A DNA stretch of 64,000 nt, taken from NCBI RefSeq assembly GCF_003688895.1, contig NZ_REFV01000003.1, positions 186,001-250,000 on the forward strand, given 5' to 3'. The first letter of the stretch is position 1; each line of letters begins with the position of its first letter. Source of the DNA: Dokdonia sinensis (GTDB lineage Bacteria; Bacteroidota; Bacteroidia; Flavobacteriales; Flavobacteriaceae). Under the pieces are notes generated by a model. That model was not told the DNA's origin and did no database searches. It worked only from the letters and a program-made list of their open reading frames with translations. The translations under genes and the position numbers were made by a program. Positions 35,917 through 45,418 of this stretch are shown here, one piece after another.

Positions 35917-38397
35917 ATGCGATTAAAATTACCCACACTTACGGCAAGTCTTCTAGCCGTACTCGTAGTAGGCTGTAGTTCCTTAAAAACAACAAAAAAA
36001 GGCGCCACCGCGAGCAAAGACAAGGACAAAGACAAAAAAGAAAAAATCAAACCTTACAACAAGGTAATTACGGATGAAGCAAAAAGTGACGAAGGTCTTT
36101 TTACCGTGCACCATCTGGATGATAAGTATTTTTACGAGATTCCAGATTCACTCTTTGAGCGGGAGATGCTAATGGTTACTCGCATTGCAAAGACCGCTAC
36201 AGGACTAGGTTTTGGCGGCGGTAAGCAAAACACCTCCGTGCTTAGGTGGCAAGTAAAGGACAAAAAAGTCCTACTCCGTGTAGTTTCACACGAGATATTT
36301 GCTGCCGATTCGCTTCCCATTTCTGAAGCCGTAAAAAATAGCAATTTTGAGCCTATACTGTATGCTTTTGATGTGGCGGCATATCACAAAGATTCCATTT
36401 CTGACAACAGAAACACAGTCATAGATGTTACAAAACTCTATACAGACGATGTCGCTCCTCTCGGACTTCCAGATAGACGAAGAAAAGGCTATAAAGTAAA
36501 AAACCTGGACAAAGACCGCAGTTACATAGACACTATACGTAGTTACCCACACAATATTGAGGTGCGTACGGTAAAAACCTATAATGCCTCAGAGCCACCC
36601 TCTAATGCTGCTACAGGATCCATCTCGCTTATGATGAGCAACTCGATGATTTTGCTACCTAAAGAACCTATGAAGCGTCGCTATTTTGACGAGCGTGTGG
36701 GCTGGTTTGGACGTGGACAAACAGATTACGGACTCGAAAATCAAAAAAGTAAAACCGTACGTTACCTAGACAGATGGCGACTAGAAGTAAAAGATGAAGA
36801 TCTGGAAAAATTCAACCGTGGTGAACTCGTTGAGCCCAAAAAGCAGATCGTATACTACGTGGACCGCGCGACTCCTAAAAAATGGATTCCTTATATCAAA
36901 CAGGGAATAGAAGACTGGCAAGTAGCCTTTGAAGAAGCAGGCTTTAAAAATGCCATCATTGCAAAAGACCCGCCTACTGTAGAGGAGGATCCAGAGTGGT
37001 CACCAGAAGATGTAAGATATAGTGTCGTACGTTATCTTGCCTCACCTATCCCAAATGCAAATGGACCTCACGTAAGTGACCCGCGTAGCGGAGAAATACT
37101 GGAAAGTGATATAAACTGGTATCATAATGTAATGACCTTATTACACAACTGGTACTTTGTGCAAACCGCAGCGATAAATCCTGAGGCGCGCAATAACGAA
37201 TTTAAGGATGAAATTATGGGACGATTAATTCGTTTTGTGAGTTCGCACGAAGTTGGACATACCCTAGGATTACCCCACAATATGGGAAGTAGTGTTGCTT
37301 ATCCTGTAGAAAAATTGCGTGACCCAGCTTTTACAAAAAAATATGGAACCGCCCCATCTATAATGGACTATGCACGTTTTAACTATGTTGCACAACCAGG
37401 TGATGGTGATGTTGCTTTAATGCCTAACATAGGAATATATGATAAATATGCTATTAAATGGGGATATCGTCCCATCCCAGATAAATCTGCAGTAGATGAA
37501 AAGAAAACACTTGATAGTTGGATTCTTGAGCACGCTGGGGATCCTATGTATCGTTTCGGACGTCAGCAATTTGGTGTCATCGACCCTAGTTCTCAAACCG
37601 AAGATTTAGGCGACGACGCAATACTGGCGAGTGCTTACGGCATTAAAAACCTAAAACGTATCGTCCCAAATCTTACAGAGTGGACTGCAGAAGATGGACA
37701 AAACTACGACGAACTAGACAAGATGTACGGGCAAGTATTATCTCAATACAACAGATATATGGGACACGTCACAGCAAACATAGGCGGCGTATATGAAATG
37801 TATAAAACCTATGATCAGGATGGAGCAGTATACACACACGTTAATTCCGCAAAGCAGAAAGAAGCAATGCAATTTCTACATGATCAACTTTTTGAAACAC
37901 CAGAATGGCTTCTGGACAATTCCATTTTTGACAAGATTGAGAGCGCAGGAAGTGTAGAGCGTATACGTCGATTCCAGACTAGAACATTAAATAATATTCT
38001 TGATTTTGGAAGAATGGGACGTATTATAGAGAACGAGGCAAAAAATGGAGCTACTGCCTACCCGCTTCTAGAAATGATGGAAGATCTACGCGATGGACTA
38101 TTTAGCGAACTGCAACGTGGATCCACTATAGATGTGTACCGTCGTAATCTCCAGAGGGCTTATGTAGAGCGCCTAGAACATTTAATGACAGAAGAGCAAG
38201 AAGGAAGTAACCGCTTTGGCTCCCGTACCGATGTTGACGTAAGCCAGAGTGACATTCGTCCCATTGTACGTGCAGAGTTAAAGCTACTTAAAGGCGCCTT
38301 ACAACGCGGACAAAACAGGACTCGTGACCGTATGACTAAGTTCCACATAAGTGATTTAATAGAGCGCGTAGATATGATCCTTGAGCCTAATAAATAG
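35917..38397 (+). CDS. Zinc-dependent metalloprotease, DUF5117/DUF4953 family, lipoprotein
   Basis: 826 residues. Lipoprotein signal (MRLKLPTLTASLLAVLVVGC, Cys20), then a Lys/Asp-rich linker. DUF5117-like N-region; catalytic site HEVGHTLGLPH at 444-454, the metzincin pattern HExxHxxxxxH; a Met-turn-like SIMDY follows. The C-terminal DUF4953-type region is complete and ends LILEPNK. Members of this family are common in Bacteroidetes and presumed to be surface or periplasmic peptidases; the substrate is unknown. A terminator follows at 38449. Confidence 0.93.
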   Translation: MRLKLPTLTASLLAVLVVGCSSLKTTKKGATASKDKDKDKKEKIKPYNKVITDEAKSDEGLFTVHHLDDKYFYEIPDSLFEREMLMVTRIAKTATGLGFGGGKQNTSVLRWQVKDKKVLLRVVSHEIFAADSLPISEAVKNSNFEPILYAFDVAAYHKDSISDNRNTVIDVTKLYTDDVAPLGLPDRRRKGYKVKNLDKDRSYIDTIRSYPHNIEVRTVKTYNASEPPSNAATGSISLMMSNSMILLPKEPMKRRYFDERVGWFGRGQTDYGLENQKSKTVRYLDRWRLEVKDEDLEKFNRGELVEPKKQIVYYVDRATPKKWIPYIKQGIEDWQVAFEEAGFKNAIIAKDPPTVEEDPEWSPEDVRYSVVRYLASPIPNANGPHVSDPRSGEILESDINWYHNVMTLLHNWYFVQTAAINPEARNNEFKDEIMGRLIRFVSSHEVGHTLGLPHNMGSSVAYPVEKLRDPAFTKKYGTAPSIMDYARFNYVAQPGDGDVALMPNIGIYDKYAIKWGYRPIPDKSAVDEKKTLDSWILEHAGDPMYRFGRQQFGVIDPSSQTEDLGDDAILASAYGIKNLKRIVPNLTEWTAEDGQNYDELDKMYGQVLSQYNRYMGHVTANIGGVYEMYKTYDQDGAVYTHVNSAKQKEAMQFLHDQLFETPEWLLDNSIFDKIESAGSVERIRRFQTRTLNNILDFGRMGRIIENEAKNGATAYPLLEMMEDLRDGLFSELQRGSTIDVYRRNLQRAYVERLEHLMTEEQEGSNRFGSRTDVDVSQSDIRPIVRAELKLLKGALQRGQNRTRDRMTKFHISDLIERVDMILEPNK

Positions 38398-38417
38398 GTT
38401 GTAAATTTTTGTTGTTA

Positions 38418-38433
38418 CGCTTTCGCGAAAGCG
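38418..38433. repeat. Iterated palindrome between stop and terminator
   Basis: Exact 20-mer version, 20 nt after the metalloprotease stop and 16 nt before its terminator hairpin. Confidence 0.93.
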
Positions 38434-38448
38434 TAATACTCGTTAAAA

Positions 38449-38477
38449 GTCGGCTGCAAACTGTGGCCGATTTTTTT
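38449..38477 (+). terminator. Intrinsic terminator of the metalloprotease gene
   Basis: TCGGC/GCCGA stem extended by two G-T pairs, followed by seven Ts on the plus strand. Confidence 0.75.
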
Positions 38478-38578
38478 GTTCCATAATATCAAATTTTAAC
38501 TTTAAGGCAACTAGATTTTAAACCTTCTGAAAAAAAAAGCGTCCTAATAGCGTTCACAATTTAAAAAACAGAATACTT

Positions 38579-38992
38579 ATGAAAAATGTAATGATTGCCA
38601 TAATGCTACTTGTAACTGTAGCAATGACGGCACAGAGAAACCGAGGACAAAACGAGAGATTATCCGAAATGTCAGTAGAAGAAAAAGCGACGCTTGCCAC
38701 AAAAAAGGCAACCCTAGCACTCGCTCTTGATGACGCTCAGAGTAAGAAGATGTATCCTATTATTTTAGCTCAAATCACAAAACGAGAAAATTTTAGAAAA
38801 TCCAGAAAGGATGAAACAGAAAAACCATCTAAGGAAGATCGCATCAAAATGGGCAATGAGCGACTAGATGAGAAAATTGCGATGCAACGTCAGGTAAAAG
38901 CTATTCTCAACGATGAGCAGTTCCAAAAATGGCAAAAGCATATGCTACGTAACAAAAGAGATAGAGGAAAACACAAAAAAAGAGTCAAATAA
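38579..38992 (+). CDS. Small secreted basic protein (Spy/CpxP-like)
   Basis: 137 residues. Signal peptide MKNVMIAIMLLVTVAMTAQ, then a helical basic protein: SEMSVEEKATLATKKATLALALDDAQSKKMYPIIL, then KAILNDEQFQKWQKHML, resembling the LxxxQ helix pairs of Spy/CpxP-type periplasmic proteins. The C-terminus is strongly basic (RNKRDRGKHKKRVK). Spy-like chaperones bind unfolded protein in the periplasm; assignment here is by pattern and moderate. An unusually structured 3' region precedes its terminator. Confidence 0.7.
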   Translation: MKNVMIAIMLLVTVAMTAQRNRGQNERLSEMSVEEKATLATKKATLALALDDAQSKKMYPIILAQITKRENFRKSRKDETEKPSKEDRIKMGNERLDEKIAMQRQVKAILNDEQFQKWQKHMLRNKRDRGKHKKRVK

Positions 38993-39020
38993 GACCGAAG
39001 AATCTAAGACTTTTAGGTCA

Positions 39021-39140
39021 AATCTTAAATTTATAGTACATTGCAGTATTGTAATCTGAAAATCGATATTCAGAAATCTCATTAATCAAGCTTTTTGAGT
39101 AAACAATACCCTTACAAACACTTGAATTAAGATTACAATA
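39021..39140 (+). other. Competing inverted repeats in the 3' region of the Spy-like gene
   Basis: AATCTTAA (39021-39028) can pair with TTAAGATT (39127-39134); TATTGTAATCT (39047-39057) can pair with AGATTACAATA (39130-39140). The two right arms overlap, so the foldings exclude each other. The region ends 1-2 nt before the terminator at 39142. Confidence 0.4.
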
Positions 39141-39141
39141 T

Positions 39142-39165
39142 AAAAGCATCCCTAGGGATGCTTTT
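39142..39165. terminator. Bidirectional intrinsic terminator
   Basis: Perfect 24-bp palindrome, AAAAGCATCC CTAG GGATGCTTTT, followed by a T-run; it lies between the plus-strand Spy-like gene and the minus-strand hemL stop. Confidence 0.9.
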
Positions 39166-39169
39166 TTTT

Positions 39170-40456
39170 TTATAGTGTCGAGGCTACTTTGCGTACGGCG
39201 TTAATGGTCGTATCAAGATCTTCATAGGTAAGCGCATCTGTTATAAACCAAGTTTCATAAGCACTAGGAGCTATATAAATACCTTCTTCCAGCAAGCCGT
39301 GAAAGAATTTCTTAAAGGTATCGTTATCGCCGTGAGCAGCCGTTTTAAAATTGACCACAGCATCTGGGGCAAAGTGTACAGAAATCATTGAGCCTACTCT
39401 ATTTATGGTATGGACAATCCCATTATCTATTAATGCCTTTTGAATGCCTTTGTGAAGATATTCTGTCTTTTGAGCGAGTCTGTCAAATACTTCTGGATCG
39501 TCATTAAGAGCTTTTAACATCGCAAGTCCCGCTGCCATTGCAAGCGGATTCCCACTCAAGGTTCCCGCTTGATACACGGGCCCTAATGGCGCAAGATGAT
39601 TCATAATTTCATTGCGAGCTGCAAAAGCACCCACAGGAAGGCCACCACCTATAACTTTTCCGAAGGTCACGATATCTGCAGCCACCCCGTATAATTCTTG
39701 TACACCTCCCTTTGCAAGTCTAAAACCGGTCATTACTTCGTCAAAAATGAGTAGGGTATTGTTTGCATCACATATTTCGCGCAAGCGGGATAAAAATCCT
39801 TCTGCAGGAGGGATGCAACCCATATTACCAGCAACAGGCTCTATGATAATGGCAGCGATCTCATTAGGATTTGCTTTGAAAAGCGCTTCTACATTTTCTG
39901 TGTCATTGTAATTTGCAAGCAAAGTATCTTTTGCCGTTCCTTCTGTAACTCCTGGACTATTAGGGCTTCCAAAGGTCACAGCACCACTTCCTGCCTGAAT
40001 TAAGAATGAATCTGAATGGCCGTGGTAGCAGCCTGCAAACTTTATTATTTTCTCTCTTCTTGTAAAGCCGCGAGCGAGTCGCACAGCACTCATACAAGCT
40101 TCTGTACCACTATTTACAAAGCGTATTTTGTCTATGTTAGGAACCATAGAAACCGCAAGCGCAGCTATCTCTGTTTCTATCTCTGTGGGCATTCCAAATG
40201 AGGTGCCTTTTTGAGCCTTTTGCACAACAGCATCTACAACAGGAGGGTATGCGTGGCCCAATATCATAGGGCCCCAAGAGTTTATATAATCTATGAGTTT
40301 GCGACCATCTTCATCGTATAAATAGGCTCCTTTTGCACTTTTTACAAAAATAGGATCTCCTCCCACAGCCTTAAATGCGCGCACAGGACTATTTACTCCT
40401 CCTGGAATTACCTTTTGCGCTTCAGTAAAAAGCGCACTACTTCTTTTATAAATCAT
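39170..40456 (-). CDS. hemL: Glutamate-1-semialdehyde 2,1-aminomutase
   Basis: 428 residues, normal length. This PLP enzyme converts glutamate-1-semialdehyde to 5-aminolevulinate in tetrapyrrole synthesis. Fold-type I aminotransferase features are clear: [16 protein letters not shown], the FDEVMTGFR motif with the PLP-contacting Asp, and the lysine in [11 protein letters not shown] that forms the Schiff base. It follows a LysM glucosaminidase gene by 3 nt and is last in a three-gene minus-strand run. The downstream terminator is strong. Heme biosynthesis via the C5 pathway is implied. Confidence 0.97.
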   Translation of the reverse strand: MIYKRSSALFTEAQKVIPGGVNSPVRAFKAVGGDPIFVKSAKGAYLYDEDGRKLIDYINSWGPMILGHAYPPVVDAVVQKAQKGTSFGMPTEIETEIAALAVSMVPNIDKIRFVNSGTEACMSAVRLARGFTRREKIIKFAGCYHGHSDSFLIQAGSGAVTFGSPNSPGVTEGTAKDTLLANYNDTENVEALFKANPNEIAAIIIEPVAGNMGCIPPAEGFLSRLREICDANNTLLIFDEVMTGFRLAKGGVQELYGVAADIVTFGKVIGGGLPVGAFAARNEIMNHLAPLGPVYQAGTLSGNPLAMAAGLAMLKALNDDPEVFDRLAQKTEYLHKGIQKALIDNGIVHTINRVGSMISVHFAPDAVVNFKTAAHGDNDTFKKFFHGLLEEGIYIAPSAYETWFITDALTYEDLDTTINAVRKVASTL

Positions 40457-40459
40457 GTA

Positions 40460-41311
40460 TTAATATCCTTTACTTAAAGGTTTGATATAAAGCACTTGTC
40501 CCTCAAAAATCTCGTTGCTCTCCAAACCGTTTATCTCTTTGAGCATCTCGACAGTAAGATTATATTTTTTTGACAAGCGATAGAGCGTCTCTCCCTTTTG
40601 CACCGTATGTTGATCCAGCTGGTCTGTCACTCTAGTATAGTCTGACTCAGACTTTCCTAAGACTTCGCCATCATAACGGTATAACTGATAACGTTCAATA
40701 AGGCTTATCAATTTTGCCGGATATTTTTTATCTGTTGCATAACCTGCTGCTCTTAAACCCTTTGCCCATCCTTTATAATCATCTTTGGGGAGTTTAAATA
40801 AGTCGGTATAGCGTTTTCTATTTGTGAGAAATAAGGAATGATCGCGATAGGAGAATTTTGCAAGACTATATTTCCTAAAGCATTCTCCTTTTGAATCATC
40901 ATCGTGAGAAACCGTAGCCCCTTTCCAGTCGTGGCATTTTATGCCAAAATGATTATTTGCCTTGCGAACCAGTTCTCCTTTTCCTGCTCCCGACTCTAGA
41001 ATTCCTTGAGCTAGGGTTATACTCGCTGGGATTCCGTATTGTAGCATTTCTTCTTTGGCAATTTCAGAATAGGTATCCACATAAACAGACACACCATCTT
41101 TAGGAATAGGATTAACACCATTATCCAGCGGATCTTTTGCTGGCGCGACTTCAACCTCCTTTTCCTTTCTTGAATCAGCCTTCCCCTTGGTCATCACTCT
41201 ACGCTCTCTTTTTTCAGGCTTCTTATAATTACGAGAAGTTTTTTTTGAACTCCCACAAGAAGTAACGAGAAGTCCAACAAAAAGAATTAAAAAAATACGT
41301 CTATACATCAT
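40460..41311 (-). CDS. Glucosaminidase (peptidoglycan hydrolase) lipoprotein with LysM
   Basis: 283 residues (ATG at 41311; another at 41308). Lipoprotein signal ending LVTSC, a Lys/Arg-rich linker, then the glucosaminidase domain (about 90-220) with the catalytic-Glu motif LAQGILESGAGKGELVRKANNHFGIKC. A C-terminal LysM follows (HTVQKGETLYRLSKKYNLTVEMLKEING). It should bind and cleave peptidoglycan in the periplasm. It overlaps the PLP-enzyme gene by 1 nt and leads into hemL. Confidence 0.92.
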   Translation of the reverse strand: MMYRRIFLILFVGLLVTSCGSSKKTSRNYKKPEKRERRVMTKGKADSRKEKEVEVAPAKDPLDNGVNPIPKDGVSVYVDTYSEIAKEEMLQYGIPASITLAQGILESGAGKGELVRKANNHFGIKCHDWKGATVSHDDDSKGECFRKYSLAKFSYRDHSLFLTNRKRYTDLFKLPKDDYKGWAKGLRAAGYATDKKYPAKLISLIERYQLYRYDGEVLGKSESDYTRVTDQLDQHTVQKGETLYRLSKKYNLTVEMLKEINGLESNEIFEGQVLYIKPLSKGY

Positions 41312-42216
41312 TATACTTCAATTAAAGGAAGTCCTTTCTTATTCAACAGCTTATTCATCCCGGCGATACCCTGAAGACCTCCAGTATGTATTGCTAAAAT
41401 ACGGGAATTCTGAGGAAAGTAACCTTGGGATATCAAATCAAAAATCCCGTACATCATCTTTCCTGTATAAATAGGATCTAAAGATATGCCTTGTTCTTTT
41501 TTAAAATCATTTATAAAACTAACGAGCTTTCTATTTATTTTGGCATATCCTCCAAAATGATAATCGGCTATTAATTTCCAGTCCGTATTACTCGACCATT
41601 GTTGTATTTCACCTTTTATCCATTCTCCCTTTAAAGCAGGAAAACCTAAAACGTTTTGGTGATCGCTCGCCGTATTTATTATCCCCGCAATGGTTCCGCC
41701 AGTACCCACGGCGCAACAGACATAATCAAAACGCTCATCTTCGGTACTTAAAATTTCTTCACATCCTTTTACGGCTAGGTCGTTCGTACCTCCTTCTGGG
41801 ATAATGTAGGGGTTGTCAAATTTACTTATTACGCTTTCGCGAAAATATACCTCATTTTTATCCCGATAACTTTCTCTAGACACAAAATGTAATCTCATAC
41901 CACAATGTCGAGCAAAGGCAAGTGTTGGATTTTGAGCCAAAGTTTTGTTTATATCATTTCCCAACTCCTCGCCTCTTATAATTCCTGTGGTATTAAATCC
42001 TTCCAATTGTCCAGCCGCTGCAACTGCAGCAATATGATTGGAATATGCTCCGCCAAAGGTTAGGATGGAAGTGTGCTGTTTTTCTTTCGCAAAAGCGATA
42101 TTGTACTTAAGCTTTCTAAACTTATTTCCTGAGACGTATGGGTGTATTTCATCCTCCCGTTTCAACCAGATTTCTATATTATTTTCATTGGTATAATGTA
42201 AAATCTGATTGTGCAT
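41311..42216 (-). CDS. ACC deaminase / D-cysteine desulfhydrase-like PLP enzyme
   Basis: 301 residues. Fold-type II PLP protein with the Schiff-base lysine region GNKFRKLKYN, the GGAYSNHIAAVAAAG loop after it, and the phosphate-binding glycine loop AVGTGGTIAG. Homologues either deaminate 1-aminocyclopropane-1-carboxylate or desulfhydrate D-cysteine; sequence alone does not tell which, and D-cysteine desulfhydrase-like activity is more common in such bacteria. First gene of the operon with glucosaminidase and hemL; a CAAAATTA (minus TAATTTTG) box lies upstream. Confidence 0.88.
   Translation of the reverse strand: MHNQILHYTNENNIEIWLKREDEIHPYVSGNKFRKLKYNIAFAKEKQHTSILTFGGAYSNHIAAVAAAGQLEGFNTTGIIRGEELGNDINKTLAQNPTLAFARHCGMRLHFVSRESYRDKNEVYFRESVISKFDNPYIIPEGGTNDLAVKGCEEILSTEDERFDYVCCAVGTGGTIAGIINTASDHQNVLGFPALKGEWIKGEIQQWSSNTDWKLIADYHFGGYAKINRKLVSFINDFKKEQGISLDPIYTGKMMYGIFDLISQGYFPQNSRILAIHTGGLQGIAGMNKLLNKKGLPLIEV
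41832..41845. repeat. Degenerate iterated palindrome, coding
   Basis: CGCTTTCGCGAAAA in the PLP enzyme gene, read FRESV on the minus strand; one arm is eroded. A further degenerate copy, CTTTCGCAAAAGCG, lies in the same gene at 42084-42097 (AFAKE). Confidence 0.6.
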
Positions 42217-42239
42217 TGTAAGACATACATATTAATGGT

Positions 42240-42247
42240 CAAAATTA
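42240..42247 (-). promoter_or_regulatory. -7 box TAATTTTG
   Basis: Minus-strand TAnnTTTG match 23 nt upstream of the PLP-enzyme start, the same spacing as at der. Confidence 0.5.
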
Positions 42248-42522
42248 TAGAATTATAGTCAACTCAGTTCATTTTACCAGTCTAAGATTTGATCAAACTA
42301 TCAAGTTATGCAGCAGCCATTTGACGTTTTGCCACAAAATCTTAAGAACAAAAAAGCATCATAAAAACAAATATTTTCAAAAGTGACTATCATGAGCTTT
42401 ATTAAAGTATTGCTATCCAGTCTGTTATCTTTGTCTTTTACATTTTATCCGTTTTTATTTACACTTTAACGGTTTTTTAAGAAAATTTTTTAATTTGCGG
42501 CGATTATTTAAACCCCTAAATC
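42248..42522. other. Upstream region of the mosaic surface protein gene
   Basis: AT-rich. Holds a TATCTTTG box (42426-42433). A 25-codon ORF at 42392-42469 overlaps that box and is not considered a gene. Confidence 0.5.
42426..42433 (+). promoter_or_regulatory. -7 box TATCTTTG of the surface protein gene
   Basis: Exact TAnnTTTG match 89 nt upstream of the ATG at 42523; no good -33 element is seen. Confidence 0.4.
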
Positions 42523-45357
42523 ATGAACTTCAGAATTTCAATTATGCAACTCATAAGTTGCATAATACTAATCGCTTTAAGTCAGAATACTATCGCCCAA
42601 GTAGGGATAGGAACCACAACCCCTGCAGAAGGTGTAATGCTCGATATAGAAAGTACAAATTCTGGAATACTCATTCCTAGAGTAGCGCTTACCAGTAAAG
42701 CAACACAAGCACCTATAACAACGGTGGGTGCGCTCCAAGTAGGGACACTTGTTTTTAATAATGCCACGGCCGGGACGGGCTCTAACGCCGTGAGCCCAGG
42801 ATTCTATTATTGGAGTGGTTCTCTTTGGACTGCCATCACACCAGCTGCTCTAGACGCTTGGGAACTTGAAGGTAACGCGGGTACTACTCCTGGAACTGGA
42901 CCGGGACAGAATTATTTAGGAACGTCTGACACCCAGAATTTAATCATTGCTACAGATGGAAGTCCTGTGTTAACTTTAACGACTGGAGGACAAATTCAGG
43001 CAAATAATCCTGGGACACTTGCAAACCCTTCATTCACTTGGAGTGCAGATACGGATACAGGACTTTTCAAAACTGGAGCAGATGTAGTGCAGCTTACCGC
43101 TGGTGGGCGAGAACTTGCCTCCTTTATAGAAGCAGGAAATAACTCCGAAGTAGTAATAAATGATTCGAGTGTTAGAACAAACTTTAGAGTCGAAGGAAAT
43201 AATGACACAAACGCTCTGTTTGTTGAGTCTCAAACCGATGATGTAGGAATTGGAACTAATGACCCTGATGCACGATTAGAAATACGTCAGAATAGTGCAA
43301 CCACAGAATCTGAAATCCTCAAACTCACCTCACAATCAGATAGAGGGTTATCCATCTTATCTCCAGATGCAGGTGATAACGATGATCCATTTACATATTC
43401 TACAAACAATGCACACCAATTTAGAGTAGATGCAAATGACGCGCTACTCATTGCTAGTGATGGTGATATAGGTGTAGGAACAACTAATCTACAAGGAGGT
43501 GCTCAATTAGAAATGGGGGCAACAGACAAAGGTATTCTTATTAATAGAGTAGCCCTCACGGGTACAGCCGATACGGGAACGGTTACTGTCAATGCAGGGG
43601 CTGCAGGTATGTTAGTATACAACACAGCATCTGCGGGTACTGGTGCAACTGCCGTAAGTCCAGGCTTCTATTATTGGAATGGTACTGCTTGGATTGCAAT
43701 GGGCGGAACAAATGGCAATGACTGGGCGCTTGAAGGTAATTCAGGCACGACTCCAGGGACAGGACCAGGACAAAATTATCTAGGTACTTCGGACGTGACA
43801 AATCTTATAATCGCTACTAGCGATACAGAAAGAATGAGAATCTTAGCAAATGGAGAAATAGGAATAAACAGCGCCGGTAATGCAGCATTTCGCCTAGTCT
43901 CAGTTGGGACAGATGGAGAAATTGCTTTAGGTGGATTGTCATCTACAACTGGTTCGGGTGTGCAAGGTGGTAATACTGGAACTGGATTTGGGGTGATCGG
44001 ATTTGGAGCTAATACAGGTGTTGGTGTACAAGGCCAAAACTCTGGAGCAGGTAATGCTGTTGTTGGAATTAATACCGGAACAGGTAGTGGAGGCTACTTT
44101 CAATCTGGAGATGTAAATTCGGCGCTAAGAAGCTTTGCTACTGGGACGGGTTATGGCCTTGCGGGTGTCAATTTAGGAACCGGTAACGCAATATACTCGC
44201 AGTCAACCGATGGTATTGGTATTGTAAACATTGTAGGAGGAAGTAATGTAGGATTATACACAGACCTTACCGACGCTGGAGGTATTGGGGAACAAATAGA
44301 TTTAGACACAAATGATGGAACGGGCGTATTTGTCATAGCAGTAGATGATGCTACCACCCCTACTGCTGGAGGTAATGCTTATGGTTTTTTTGCAGAAGTA
44401 AGAACCCAGACTGCTACAATCGGAAATACTGTATCTGGAGCCGCCTTTGTGGGAAACCAAACAGGAGTTGGGCACGGTATACTGCTTAACCATTCTGGAA
44501 TAGCGGGAAGAAATGCAGAGTTCAACATTGAAAATAACCTTAATACCGATCCTACGATTTTTGCAACGCATCAAGGAGAAGGCTCTACCTTACAAATCCA
44601 AAATCAAAAGAATAATGCTATTGGGACCTTGTCAGTTGCAGATATTTCCTATACCGGAATAGGTAACATAGATCATATCGCTGTAAATGCAAATTCAACC
44701 CCGGGAGTAGGATTTGGGGTCGGAGTACTTGGTACAGGAGGTTTTTACGGTGTATTTTCAAATGGAAATTTTGGGGCCACCGGAACTAAAACCTTTTTAA
44801 TTGATCACCCTGAAGATCCGAGCAATAAGCTTCTGAGACACTATTCAGTAGAGTCGGACGAAGTTCTCAACATCTATAGAGGAACAGCAACATTCGATAG
44901 TTCAGGGAATGCTACAATAGATTTACCTTCTTATTATGATGACGTAAATAGAAATCCTTCCTACCAACTAACAGCAGTAGGAGCAGCAATGCCTAATATG
45001 TATGTTGCCCGAGAGATAGCAAACAACAGTTTTATAGTTTCAGGAGGAGTGGCTGGCGCAAAAGTATCCTGGCAGATTACAGCAGAACGTGACGACCCAT
45101 ATATGCAACAAAACCCTGAGCTAAGAAAACCAGAACTTATAAAAGAAGGTACCAGAGCAGGGAAATATCTTACTCCAGAACTTTATAACCAACCTAAAGA
45201 AAAAGGGATGTTCTATACTAATGGGAAATCCAAAAAAGAAGCCACATCAAAAGCTGCAATAAATCCTAAAGCAGCCTCAATAAGCCCACAACTTCTTGAG
45301 GAAGACAAGAACATAAAGATTGCTACTCCAATACAAGAAAATCAGAAAGAGCGGTAA
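42523..45357 (+). CDS. Large secreted surface protein with internal duplications and Gly-rich central region
   Basis: 944 residues. Signal peptide ends IAQ; the mature protein starts VGIGTTTP, a common start of Bacteroidetes surface proteins. A unit of about 105 residues containing GILIPRVALT, SPGFYYWSG and PGTGPGQNYLGTSD occurs twice (about 40-144 and 329-432). Next is a Gly/Asn-rich run of short repeats (VQGGNTGTGFGVIGFG, VQGQNSGAGNAVVGINTG). The C-terminal region (TKTFLIDHPEDPSNKLLRH ... VSWQITAERDD) resembles a domain at the end of many bacterial surface/tail-fibre-like proteins. No T9SS sorting domain is visible and no function can be assigned beyond a cell-surface role. Confidence 0.8.
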   Translation: MNFRISIMQLISCIILIALSQNTIAQVGIGTTTPAEGVMLDIESTNSGILIPRVALTSKATQAPITTVGALQVGTLVFNNATAGTGSNAVSPGFYYWSGSLWTAITPAALDAWELEGNAGTTPGTGPGQNYLGTSDTQNLIIATDGSPVLTLTTGGQIQANNPGTLANPSFTWSADTDTGLFKTGADVVQLTAGGRELASFIEAGNNSEVVINDSSVRTNFRVEGNNDTNALFVESQTDDVGIGTNDPDARLEIRQNSATTESEILKLTSQSDRGLSILSPDAGDNDDPFTYSTNNAHQFRVDANDALLIASDGDIGVGTTNLQGGAQLEMGATDKGILINRVALTGTADTGTVTVNAGAAGMLVYNTASAGTGATAVSPGFYYWNGTAWIAMGGTNGNDWALEGNSGTTPGTGPGQNYLGTSDVTNLIIATSDTERMRILANGEIGINSAGNAAFRLVSVGTDGEIALGGLSSTTGSGVQGGNTGTGFGVIGFGANTGVGVQGQNSGAGNAVVGINTGTGSGGYFQSGDVNSALRSFATGTGYGLAGVNLGTGNAIYSQSTDGIGIVNIVGGSNVGLYTDLTDAGGIGEQIDLDTNDGTGVFVIAVDDATTPTAGGNAYGFFAEVRTQTATIGNTVSGAAFVGNQTGVGHGILLNHSGIAGRNAEFNIENNLNTDPTIFATHQGEGSTLQIQNQKNNAIGTLSVADISYTGIGNIDHIAVNANSTPGVGFGVGVLGTGGFYGVFSNGNFGATGTKTFLIDHPEDPSNKLLRHYSVESDEVLNIYRGTATFDSSGNATIDLPSYYDDVNRNPSYQLTAVGAAMPNMYVAREIANNSFIVSGGVAGAKVSWQITAERDDPYMQQNPELRKPELIKEGTRAGKYLTPELYNQPKEKGMFYTNGKSKKEATSKAAINPKAASISPQLLEEDKNIKIATPIQENQKER
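42640..43818 (+). repeat. Internal duplicated module of the surface protein
   Basis: Copies at about 42640-42954 and 43507-43818 encode the same GILI(P/N)RVALT ... LGTSD unit, separated by unrelated sequence. Confidence 0.75.
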
Positions 45358-45381
45358 TTAAAAAATAATATTTTTTTCAAT

Positions 45382-45412
45382 AAAGCCTCAAGAGTTCAAT
45401 TCTTGAGGCTTT
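45382..45412. terminator. Bidirectional intrinsic terminator
   Basis: Perfect 12-bp stem AAAGCCTCAAGA/TCTTGAGGCTTT with a seven-base loop, between the convergent surface protein and mini-metallopeptidase genes. Confidence 0.9.
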
Positions 45413-45418
45413 TTACTT

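Noticed and set aside
36805-36845. GELVEP-like peptide in the metalloprotease, as encoded by some dispersed repeats
   Set aside because: It fits the family's own sequence around a conserved KIVYYVDRATP segment and is not flanked by repeat sequence, so it is native coding DNA.
42392-42469. 25-codon ORF with a hydrophobic peptide upstream of the surface protein
   Set aside because: It overlaps the TATCTTTG promoter box and has no other support.
42523-45357. Prophage tail-fibre gene
   Set aside because: No other phage genes occur nearby and the N-terminus has a Sec signal peptide.
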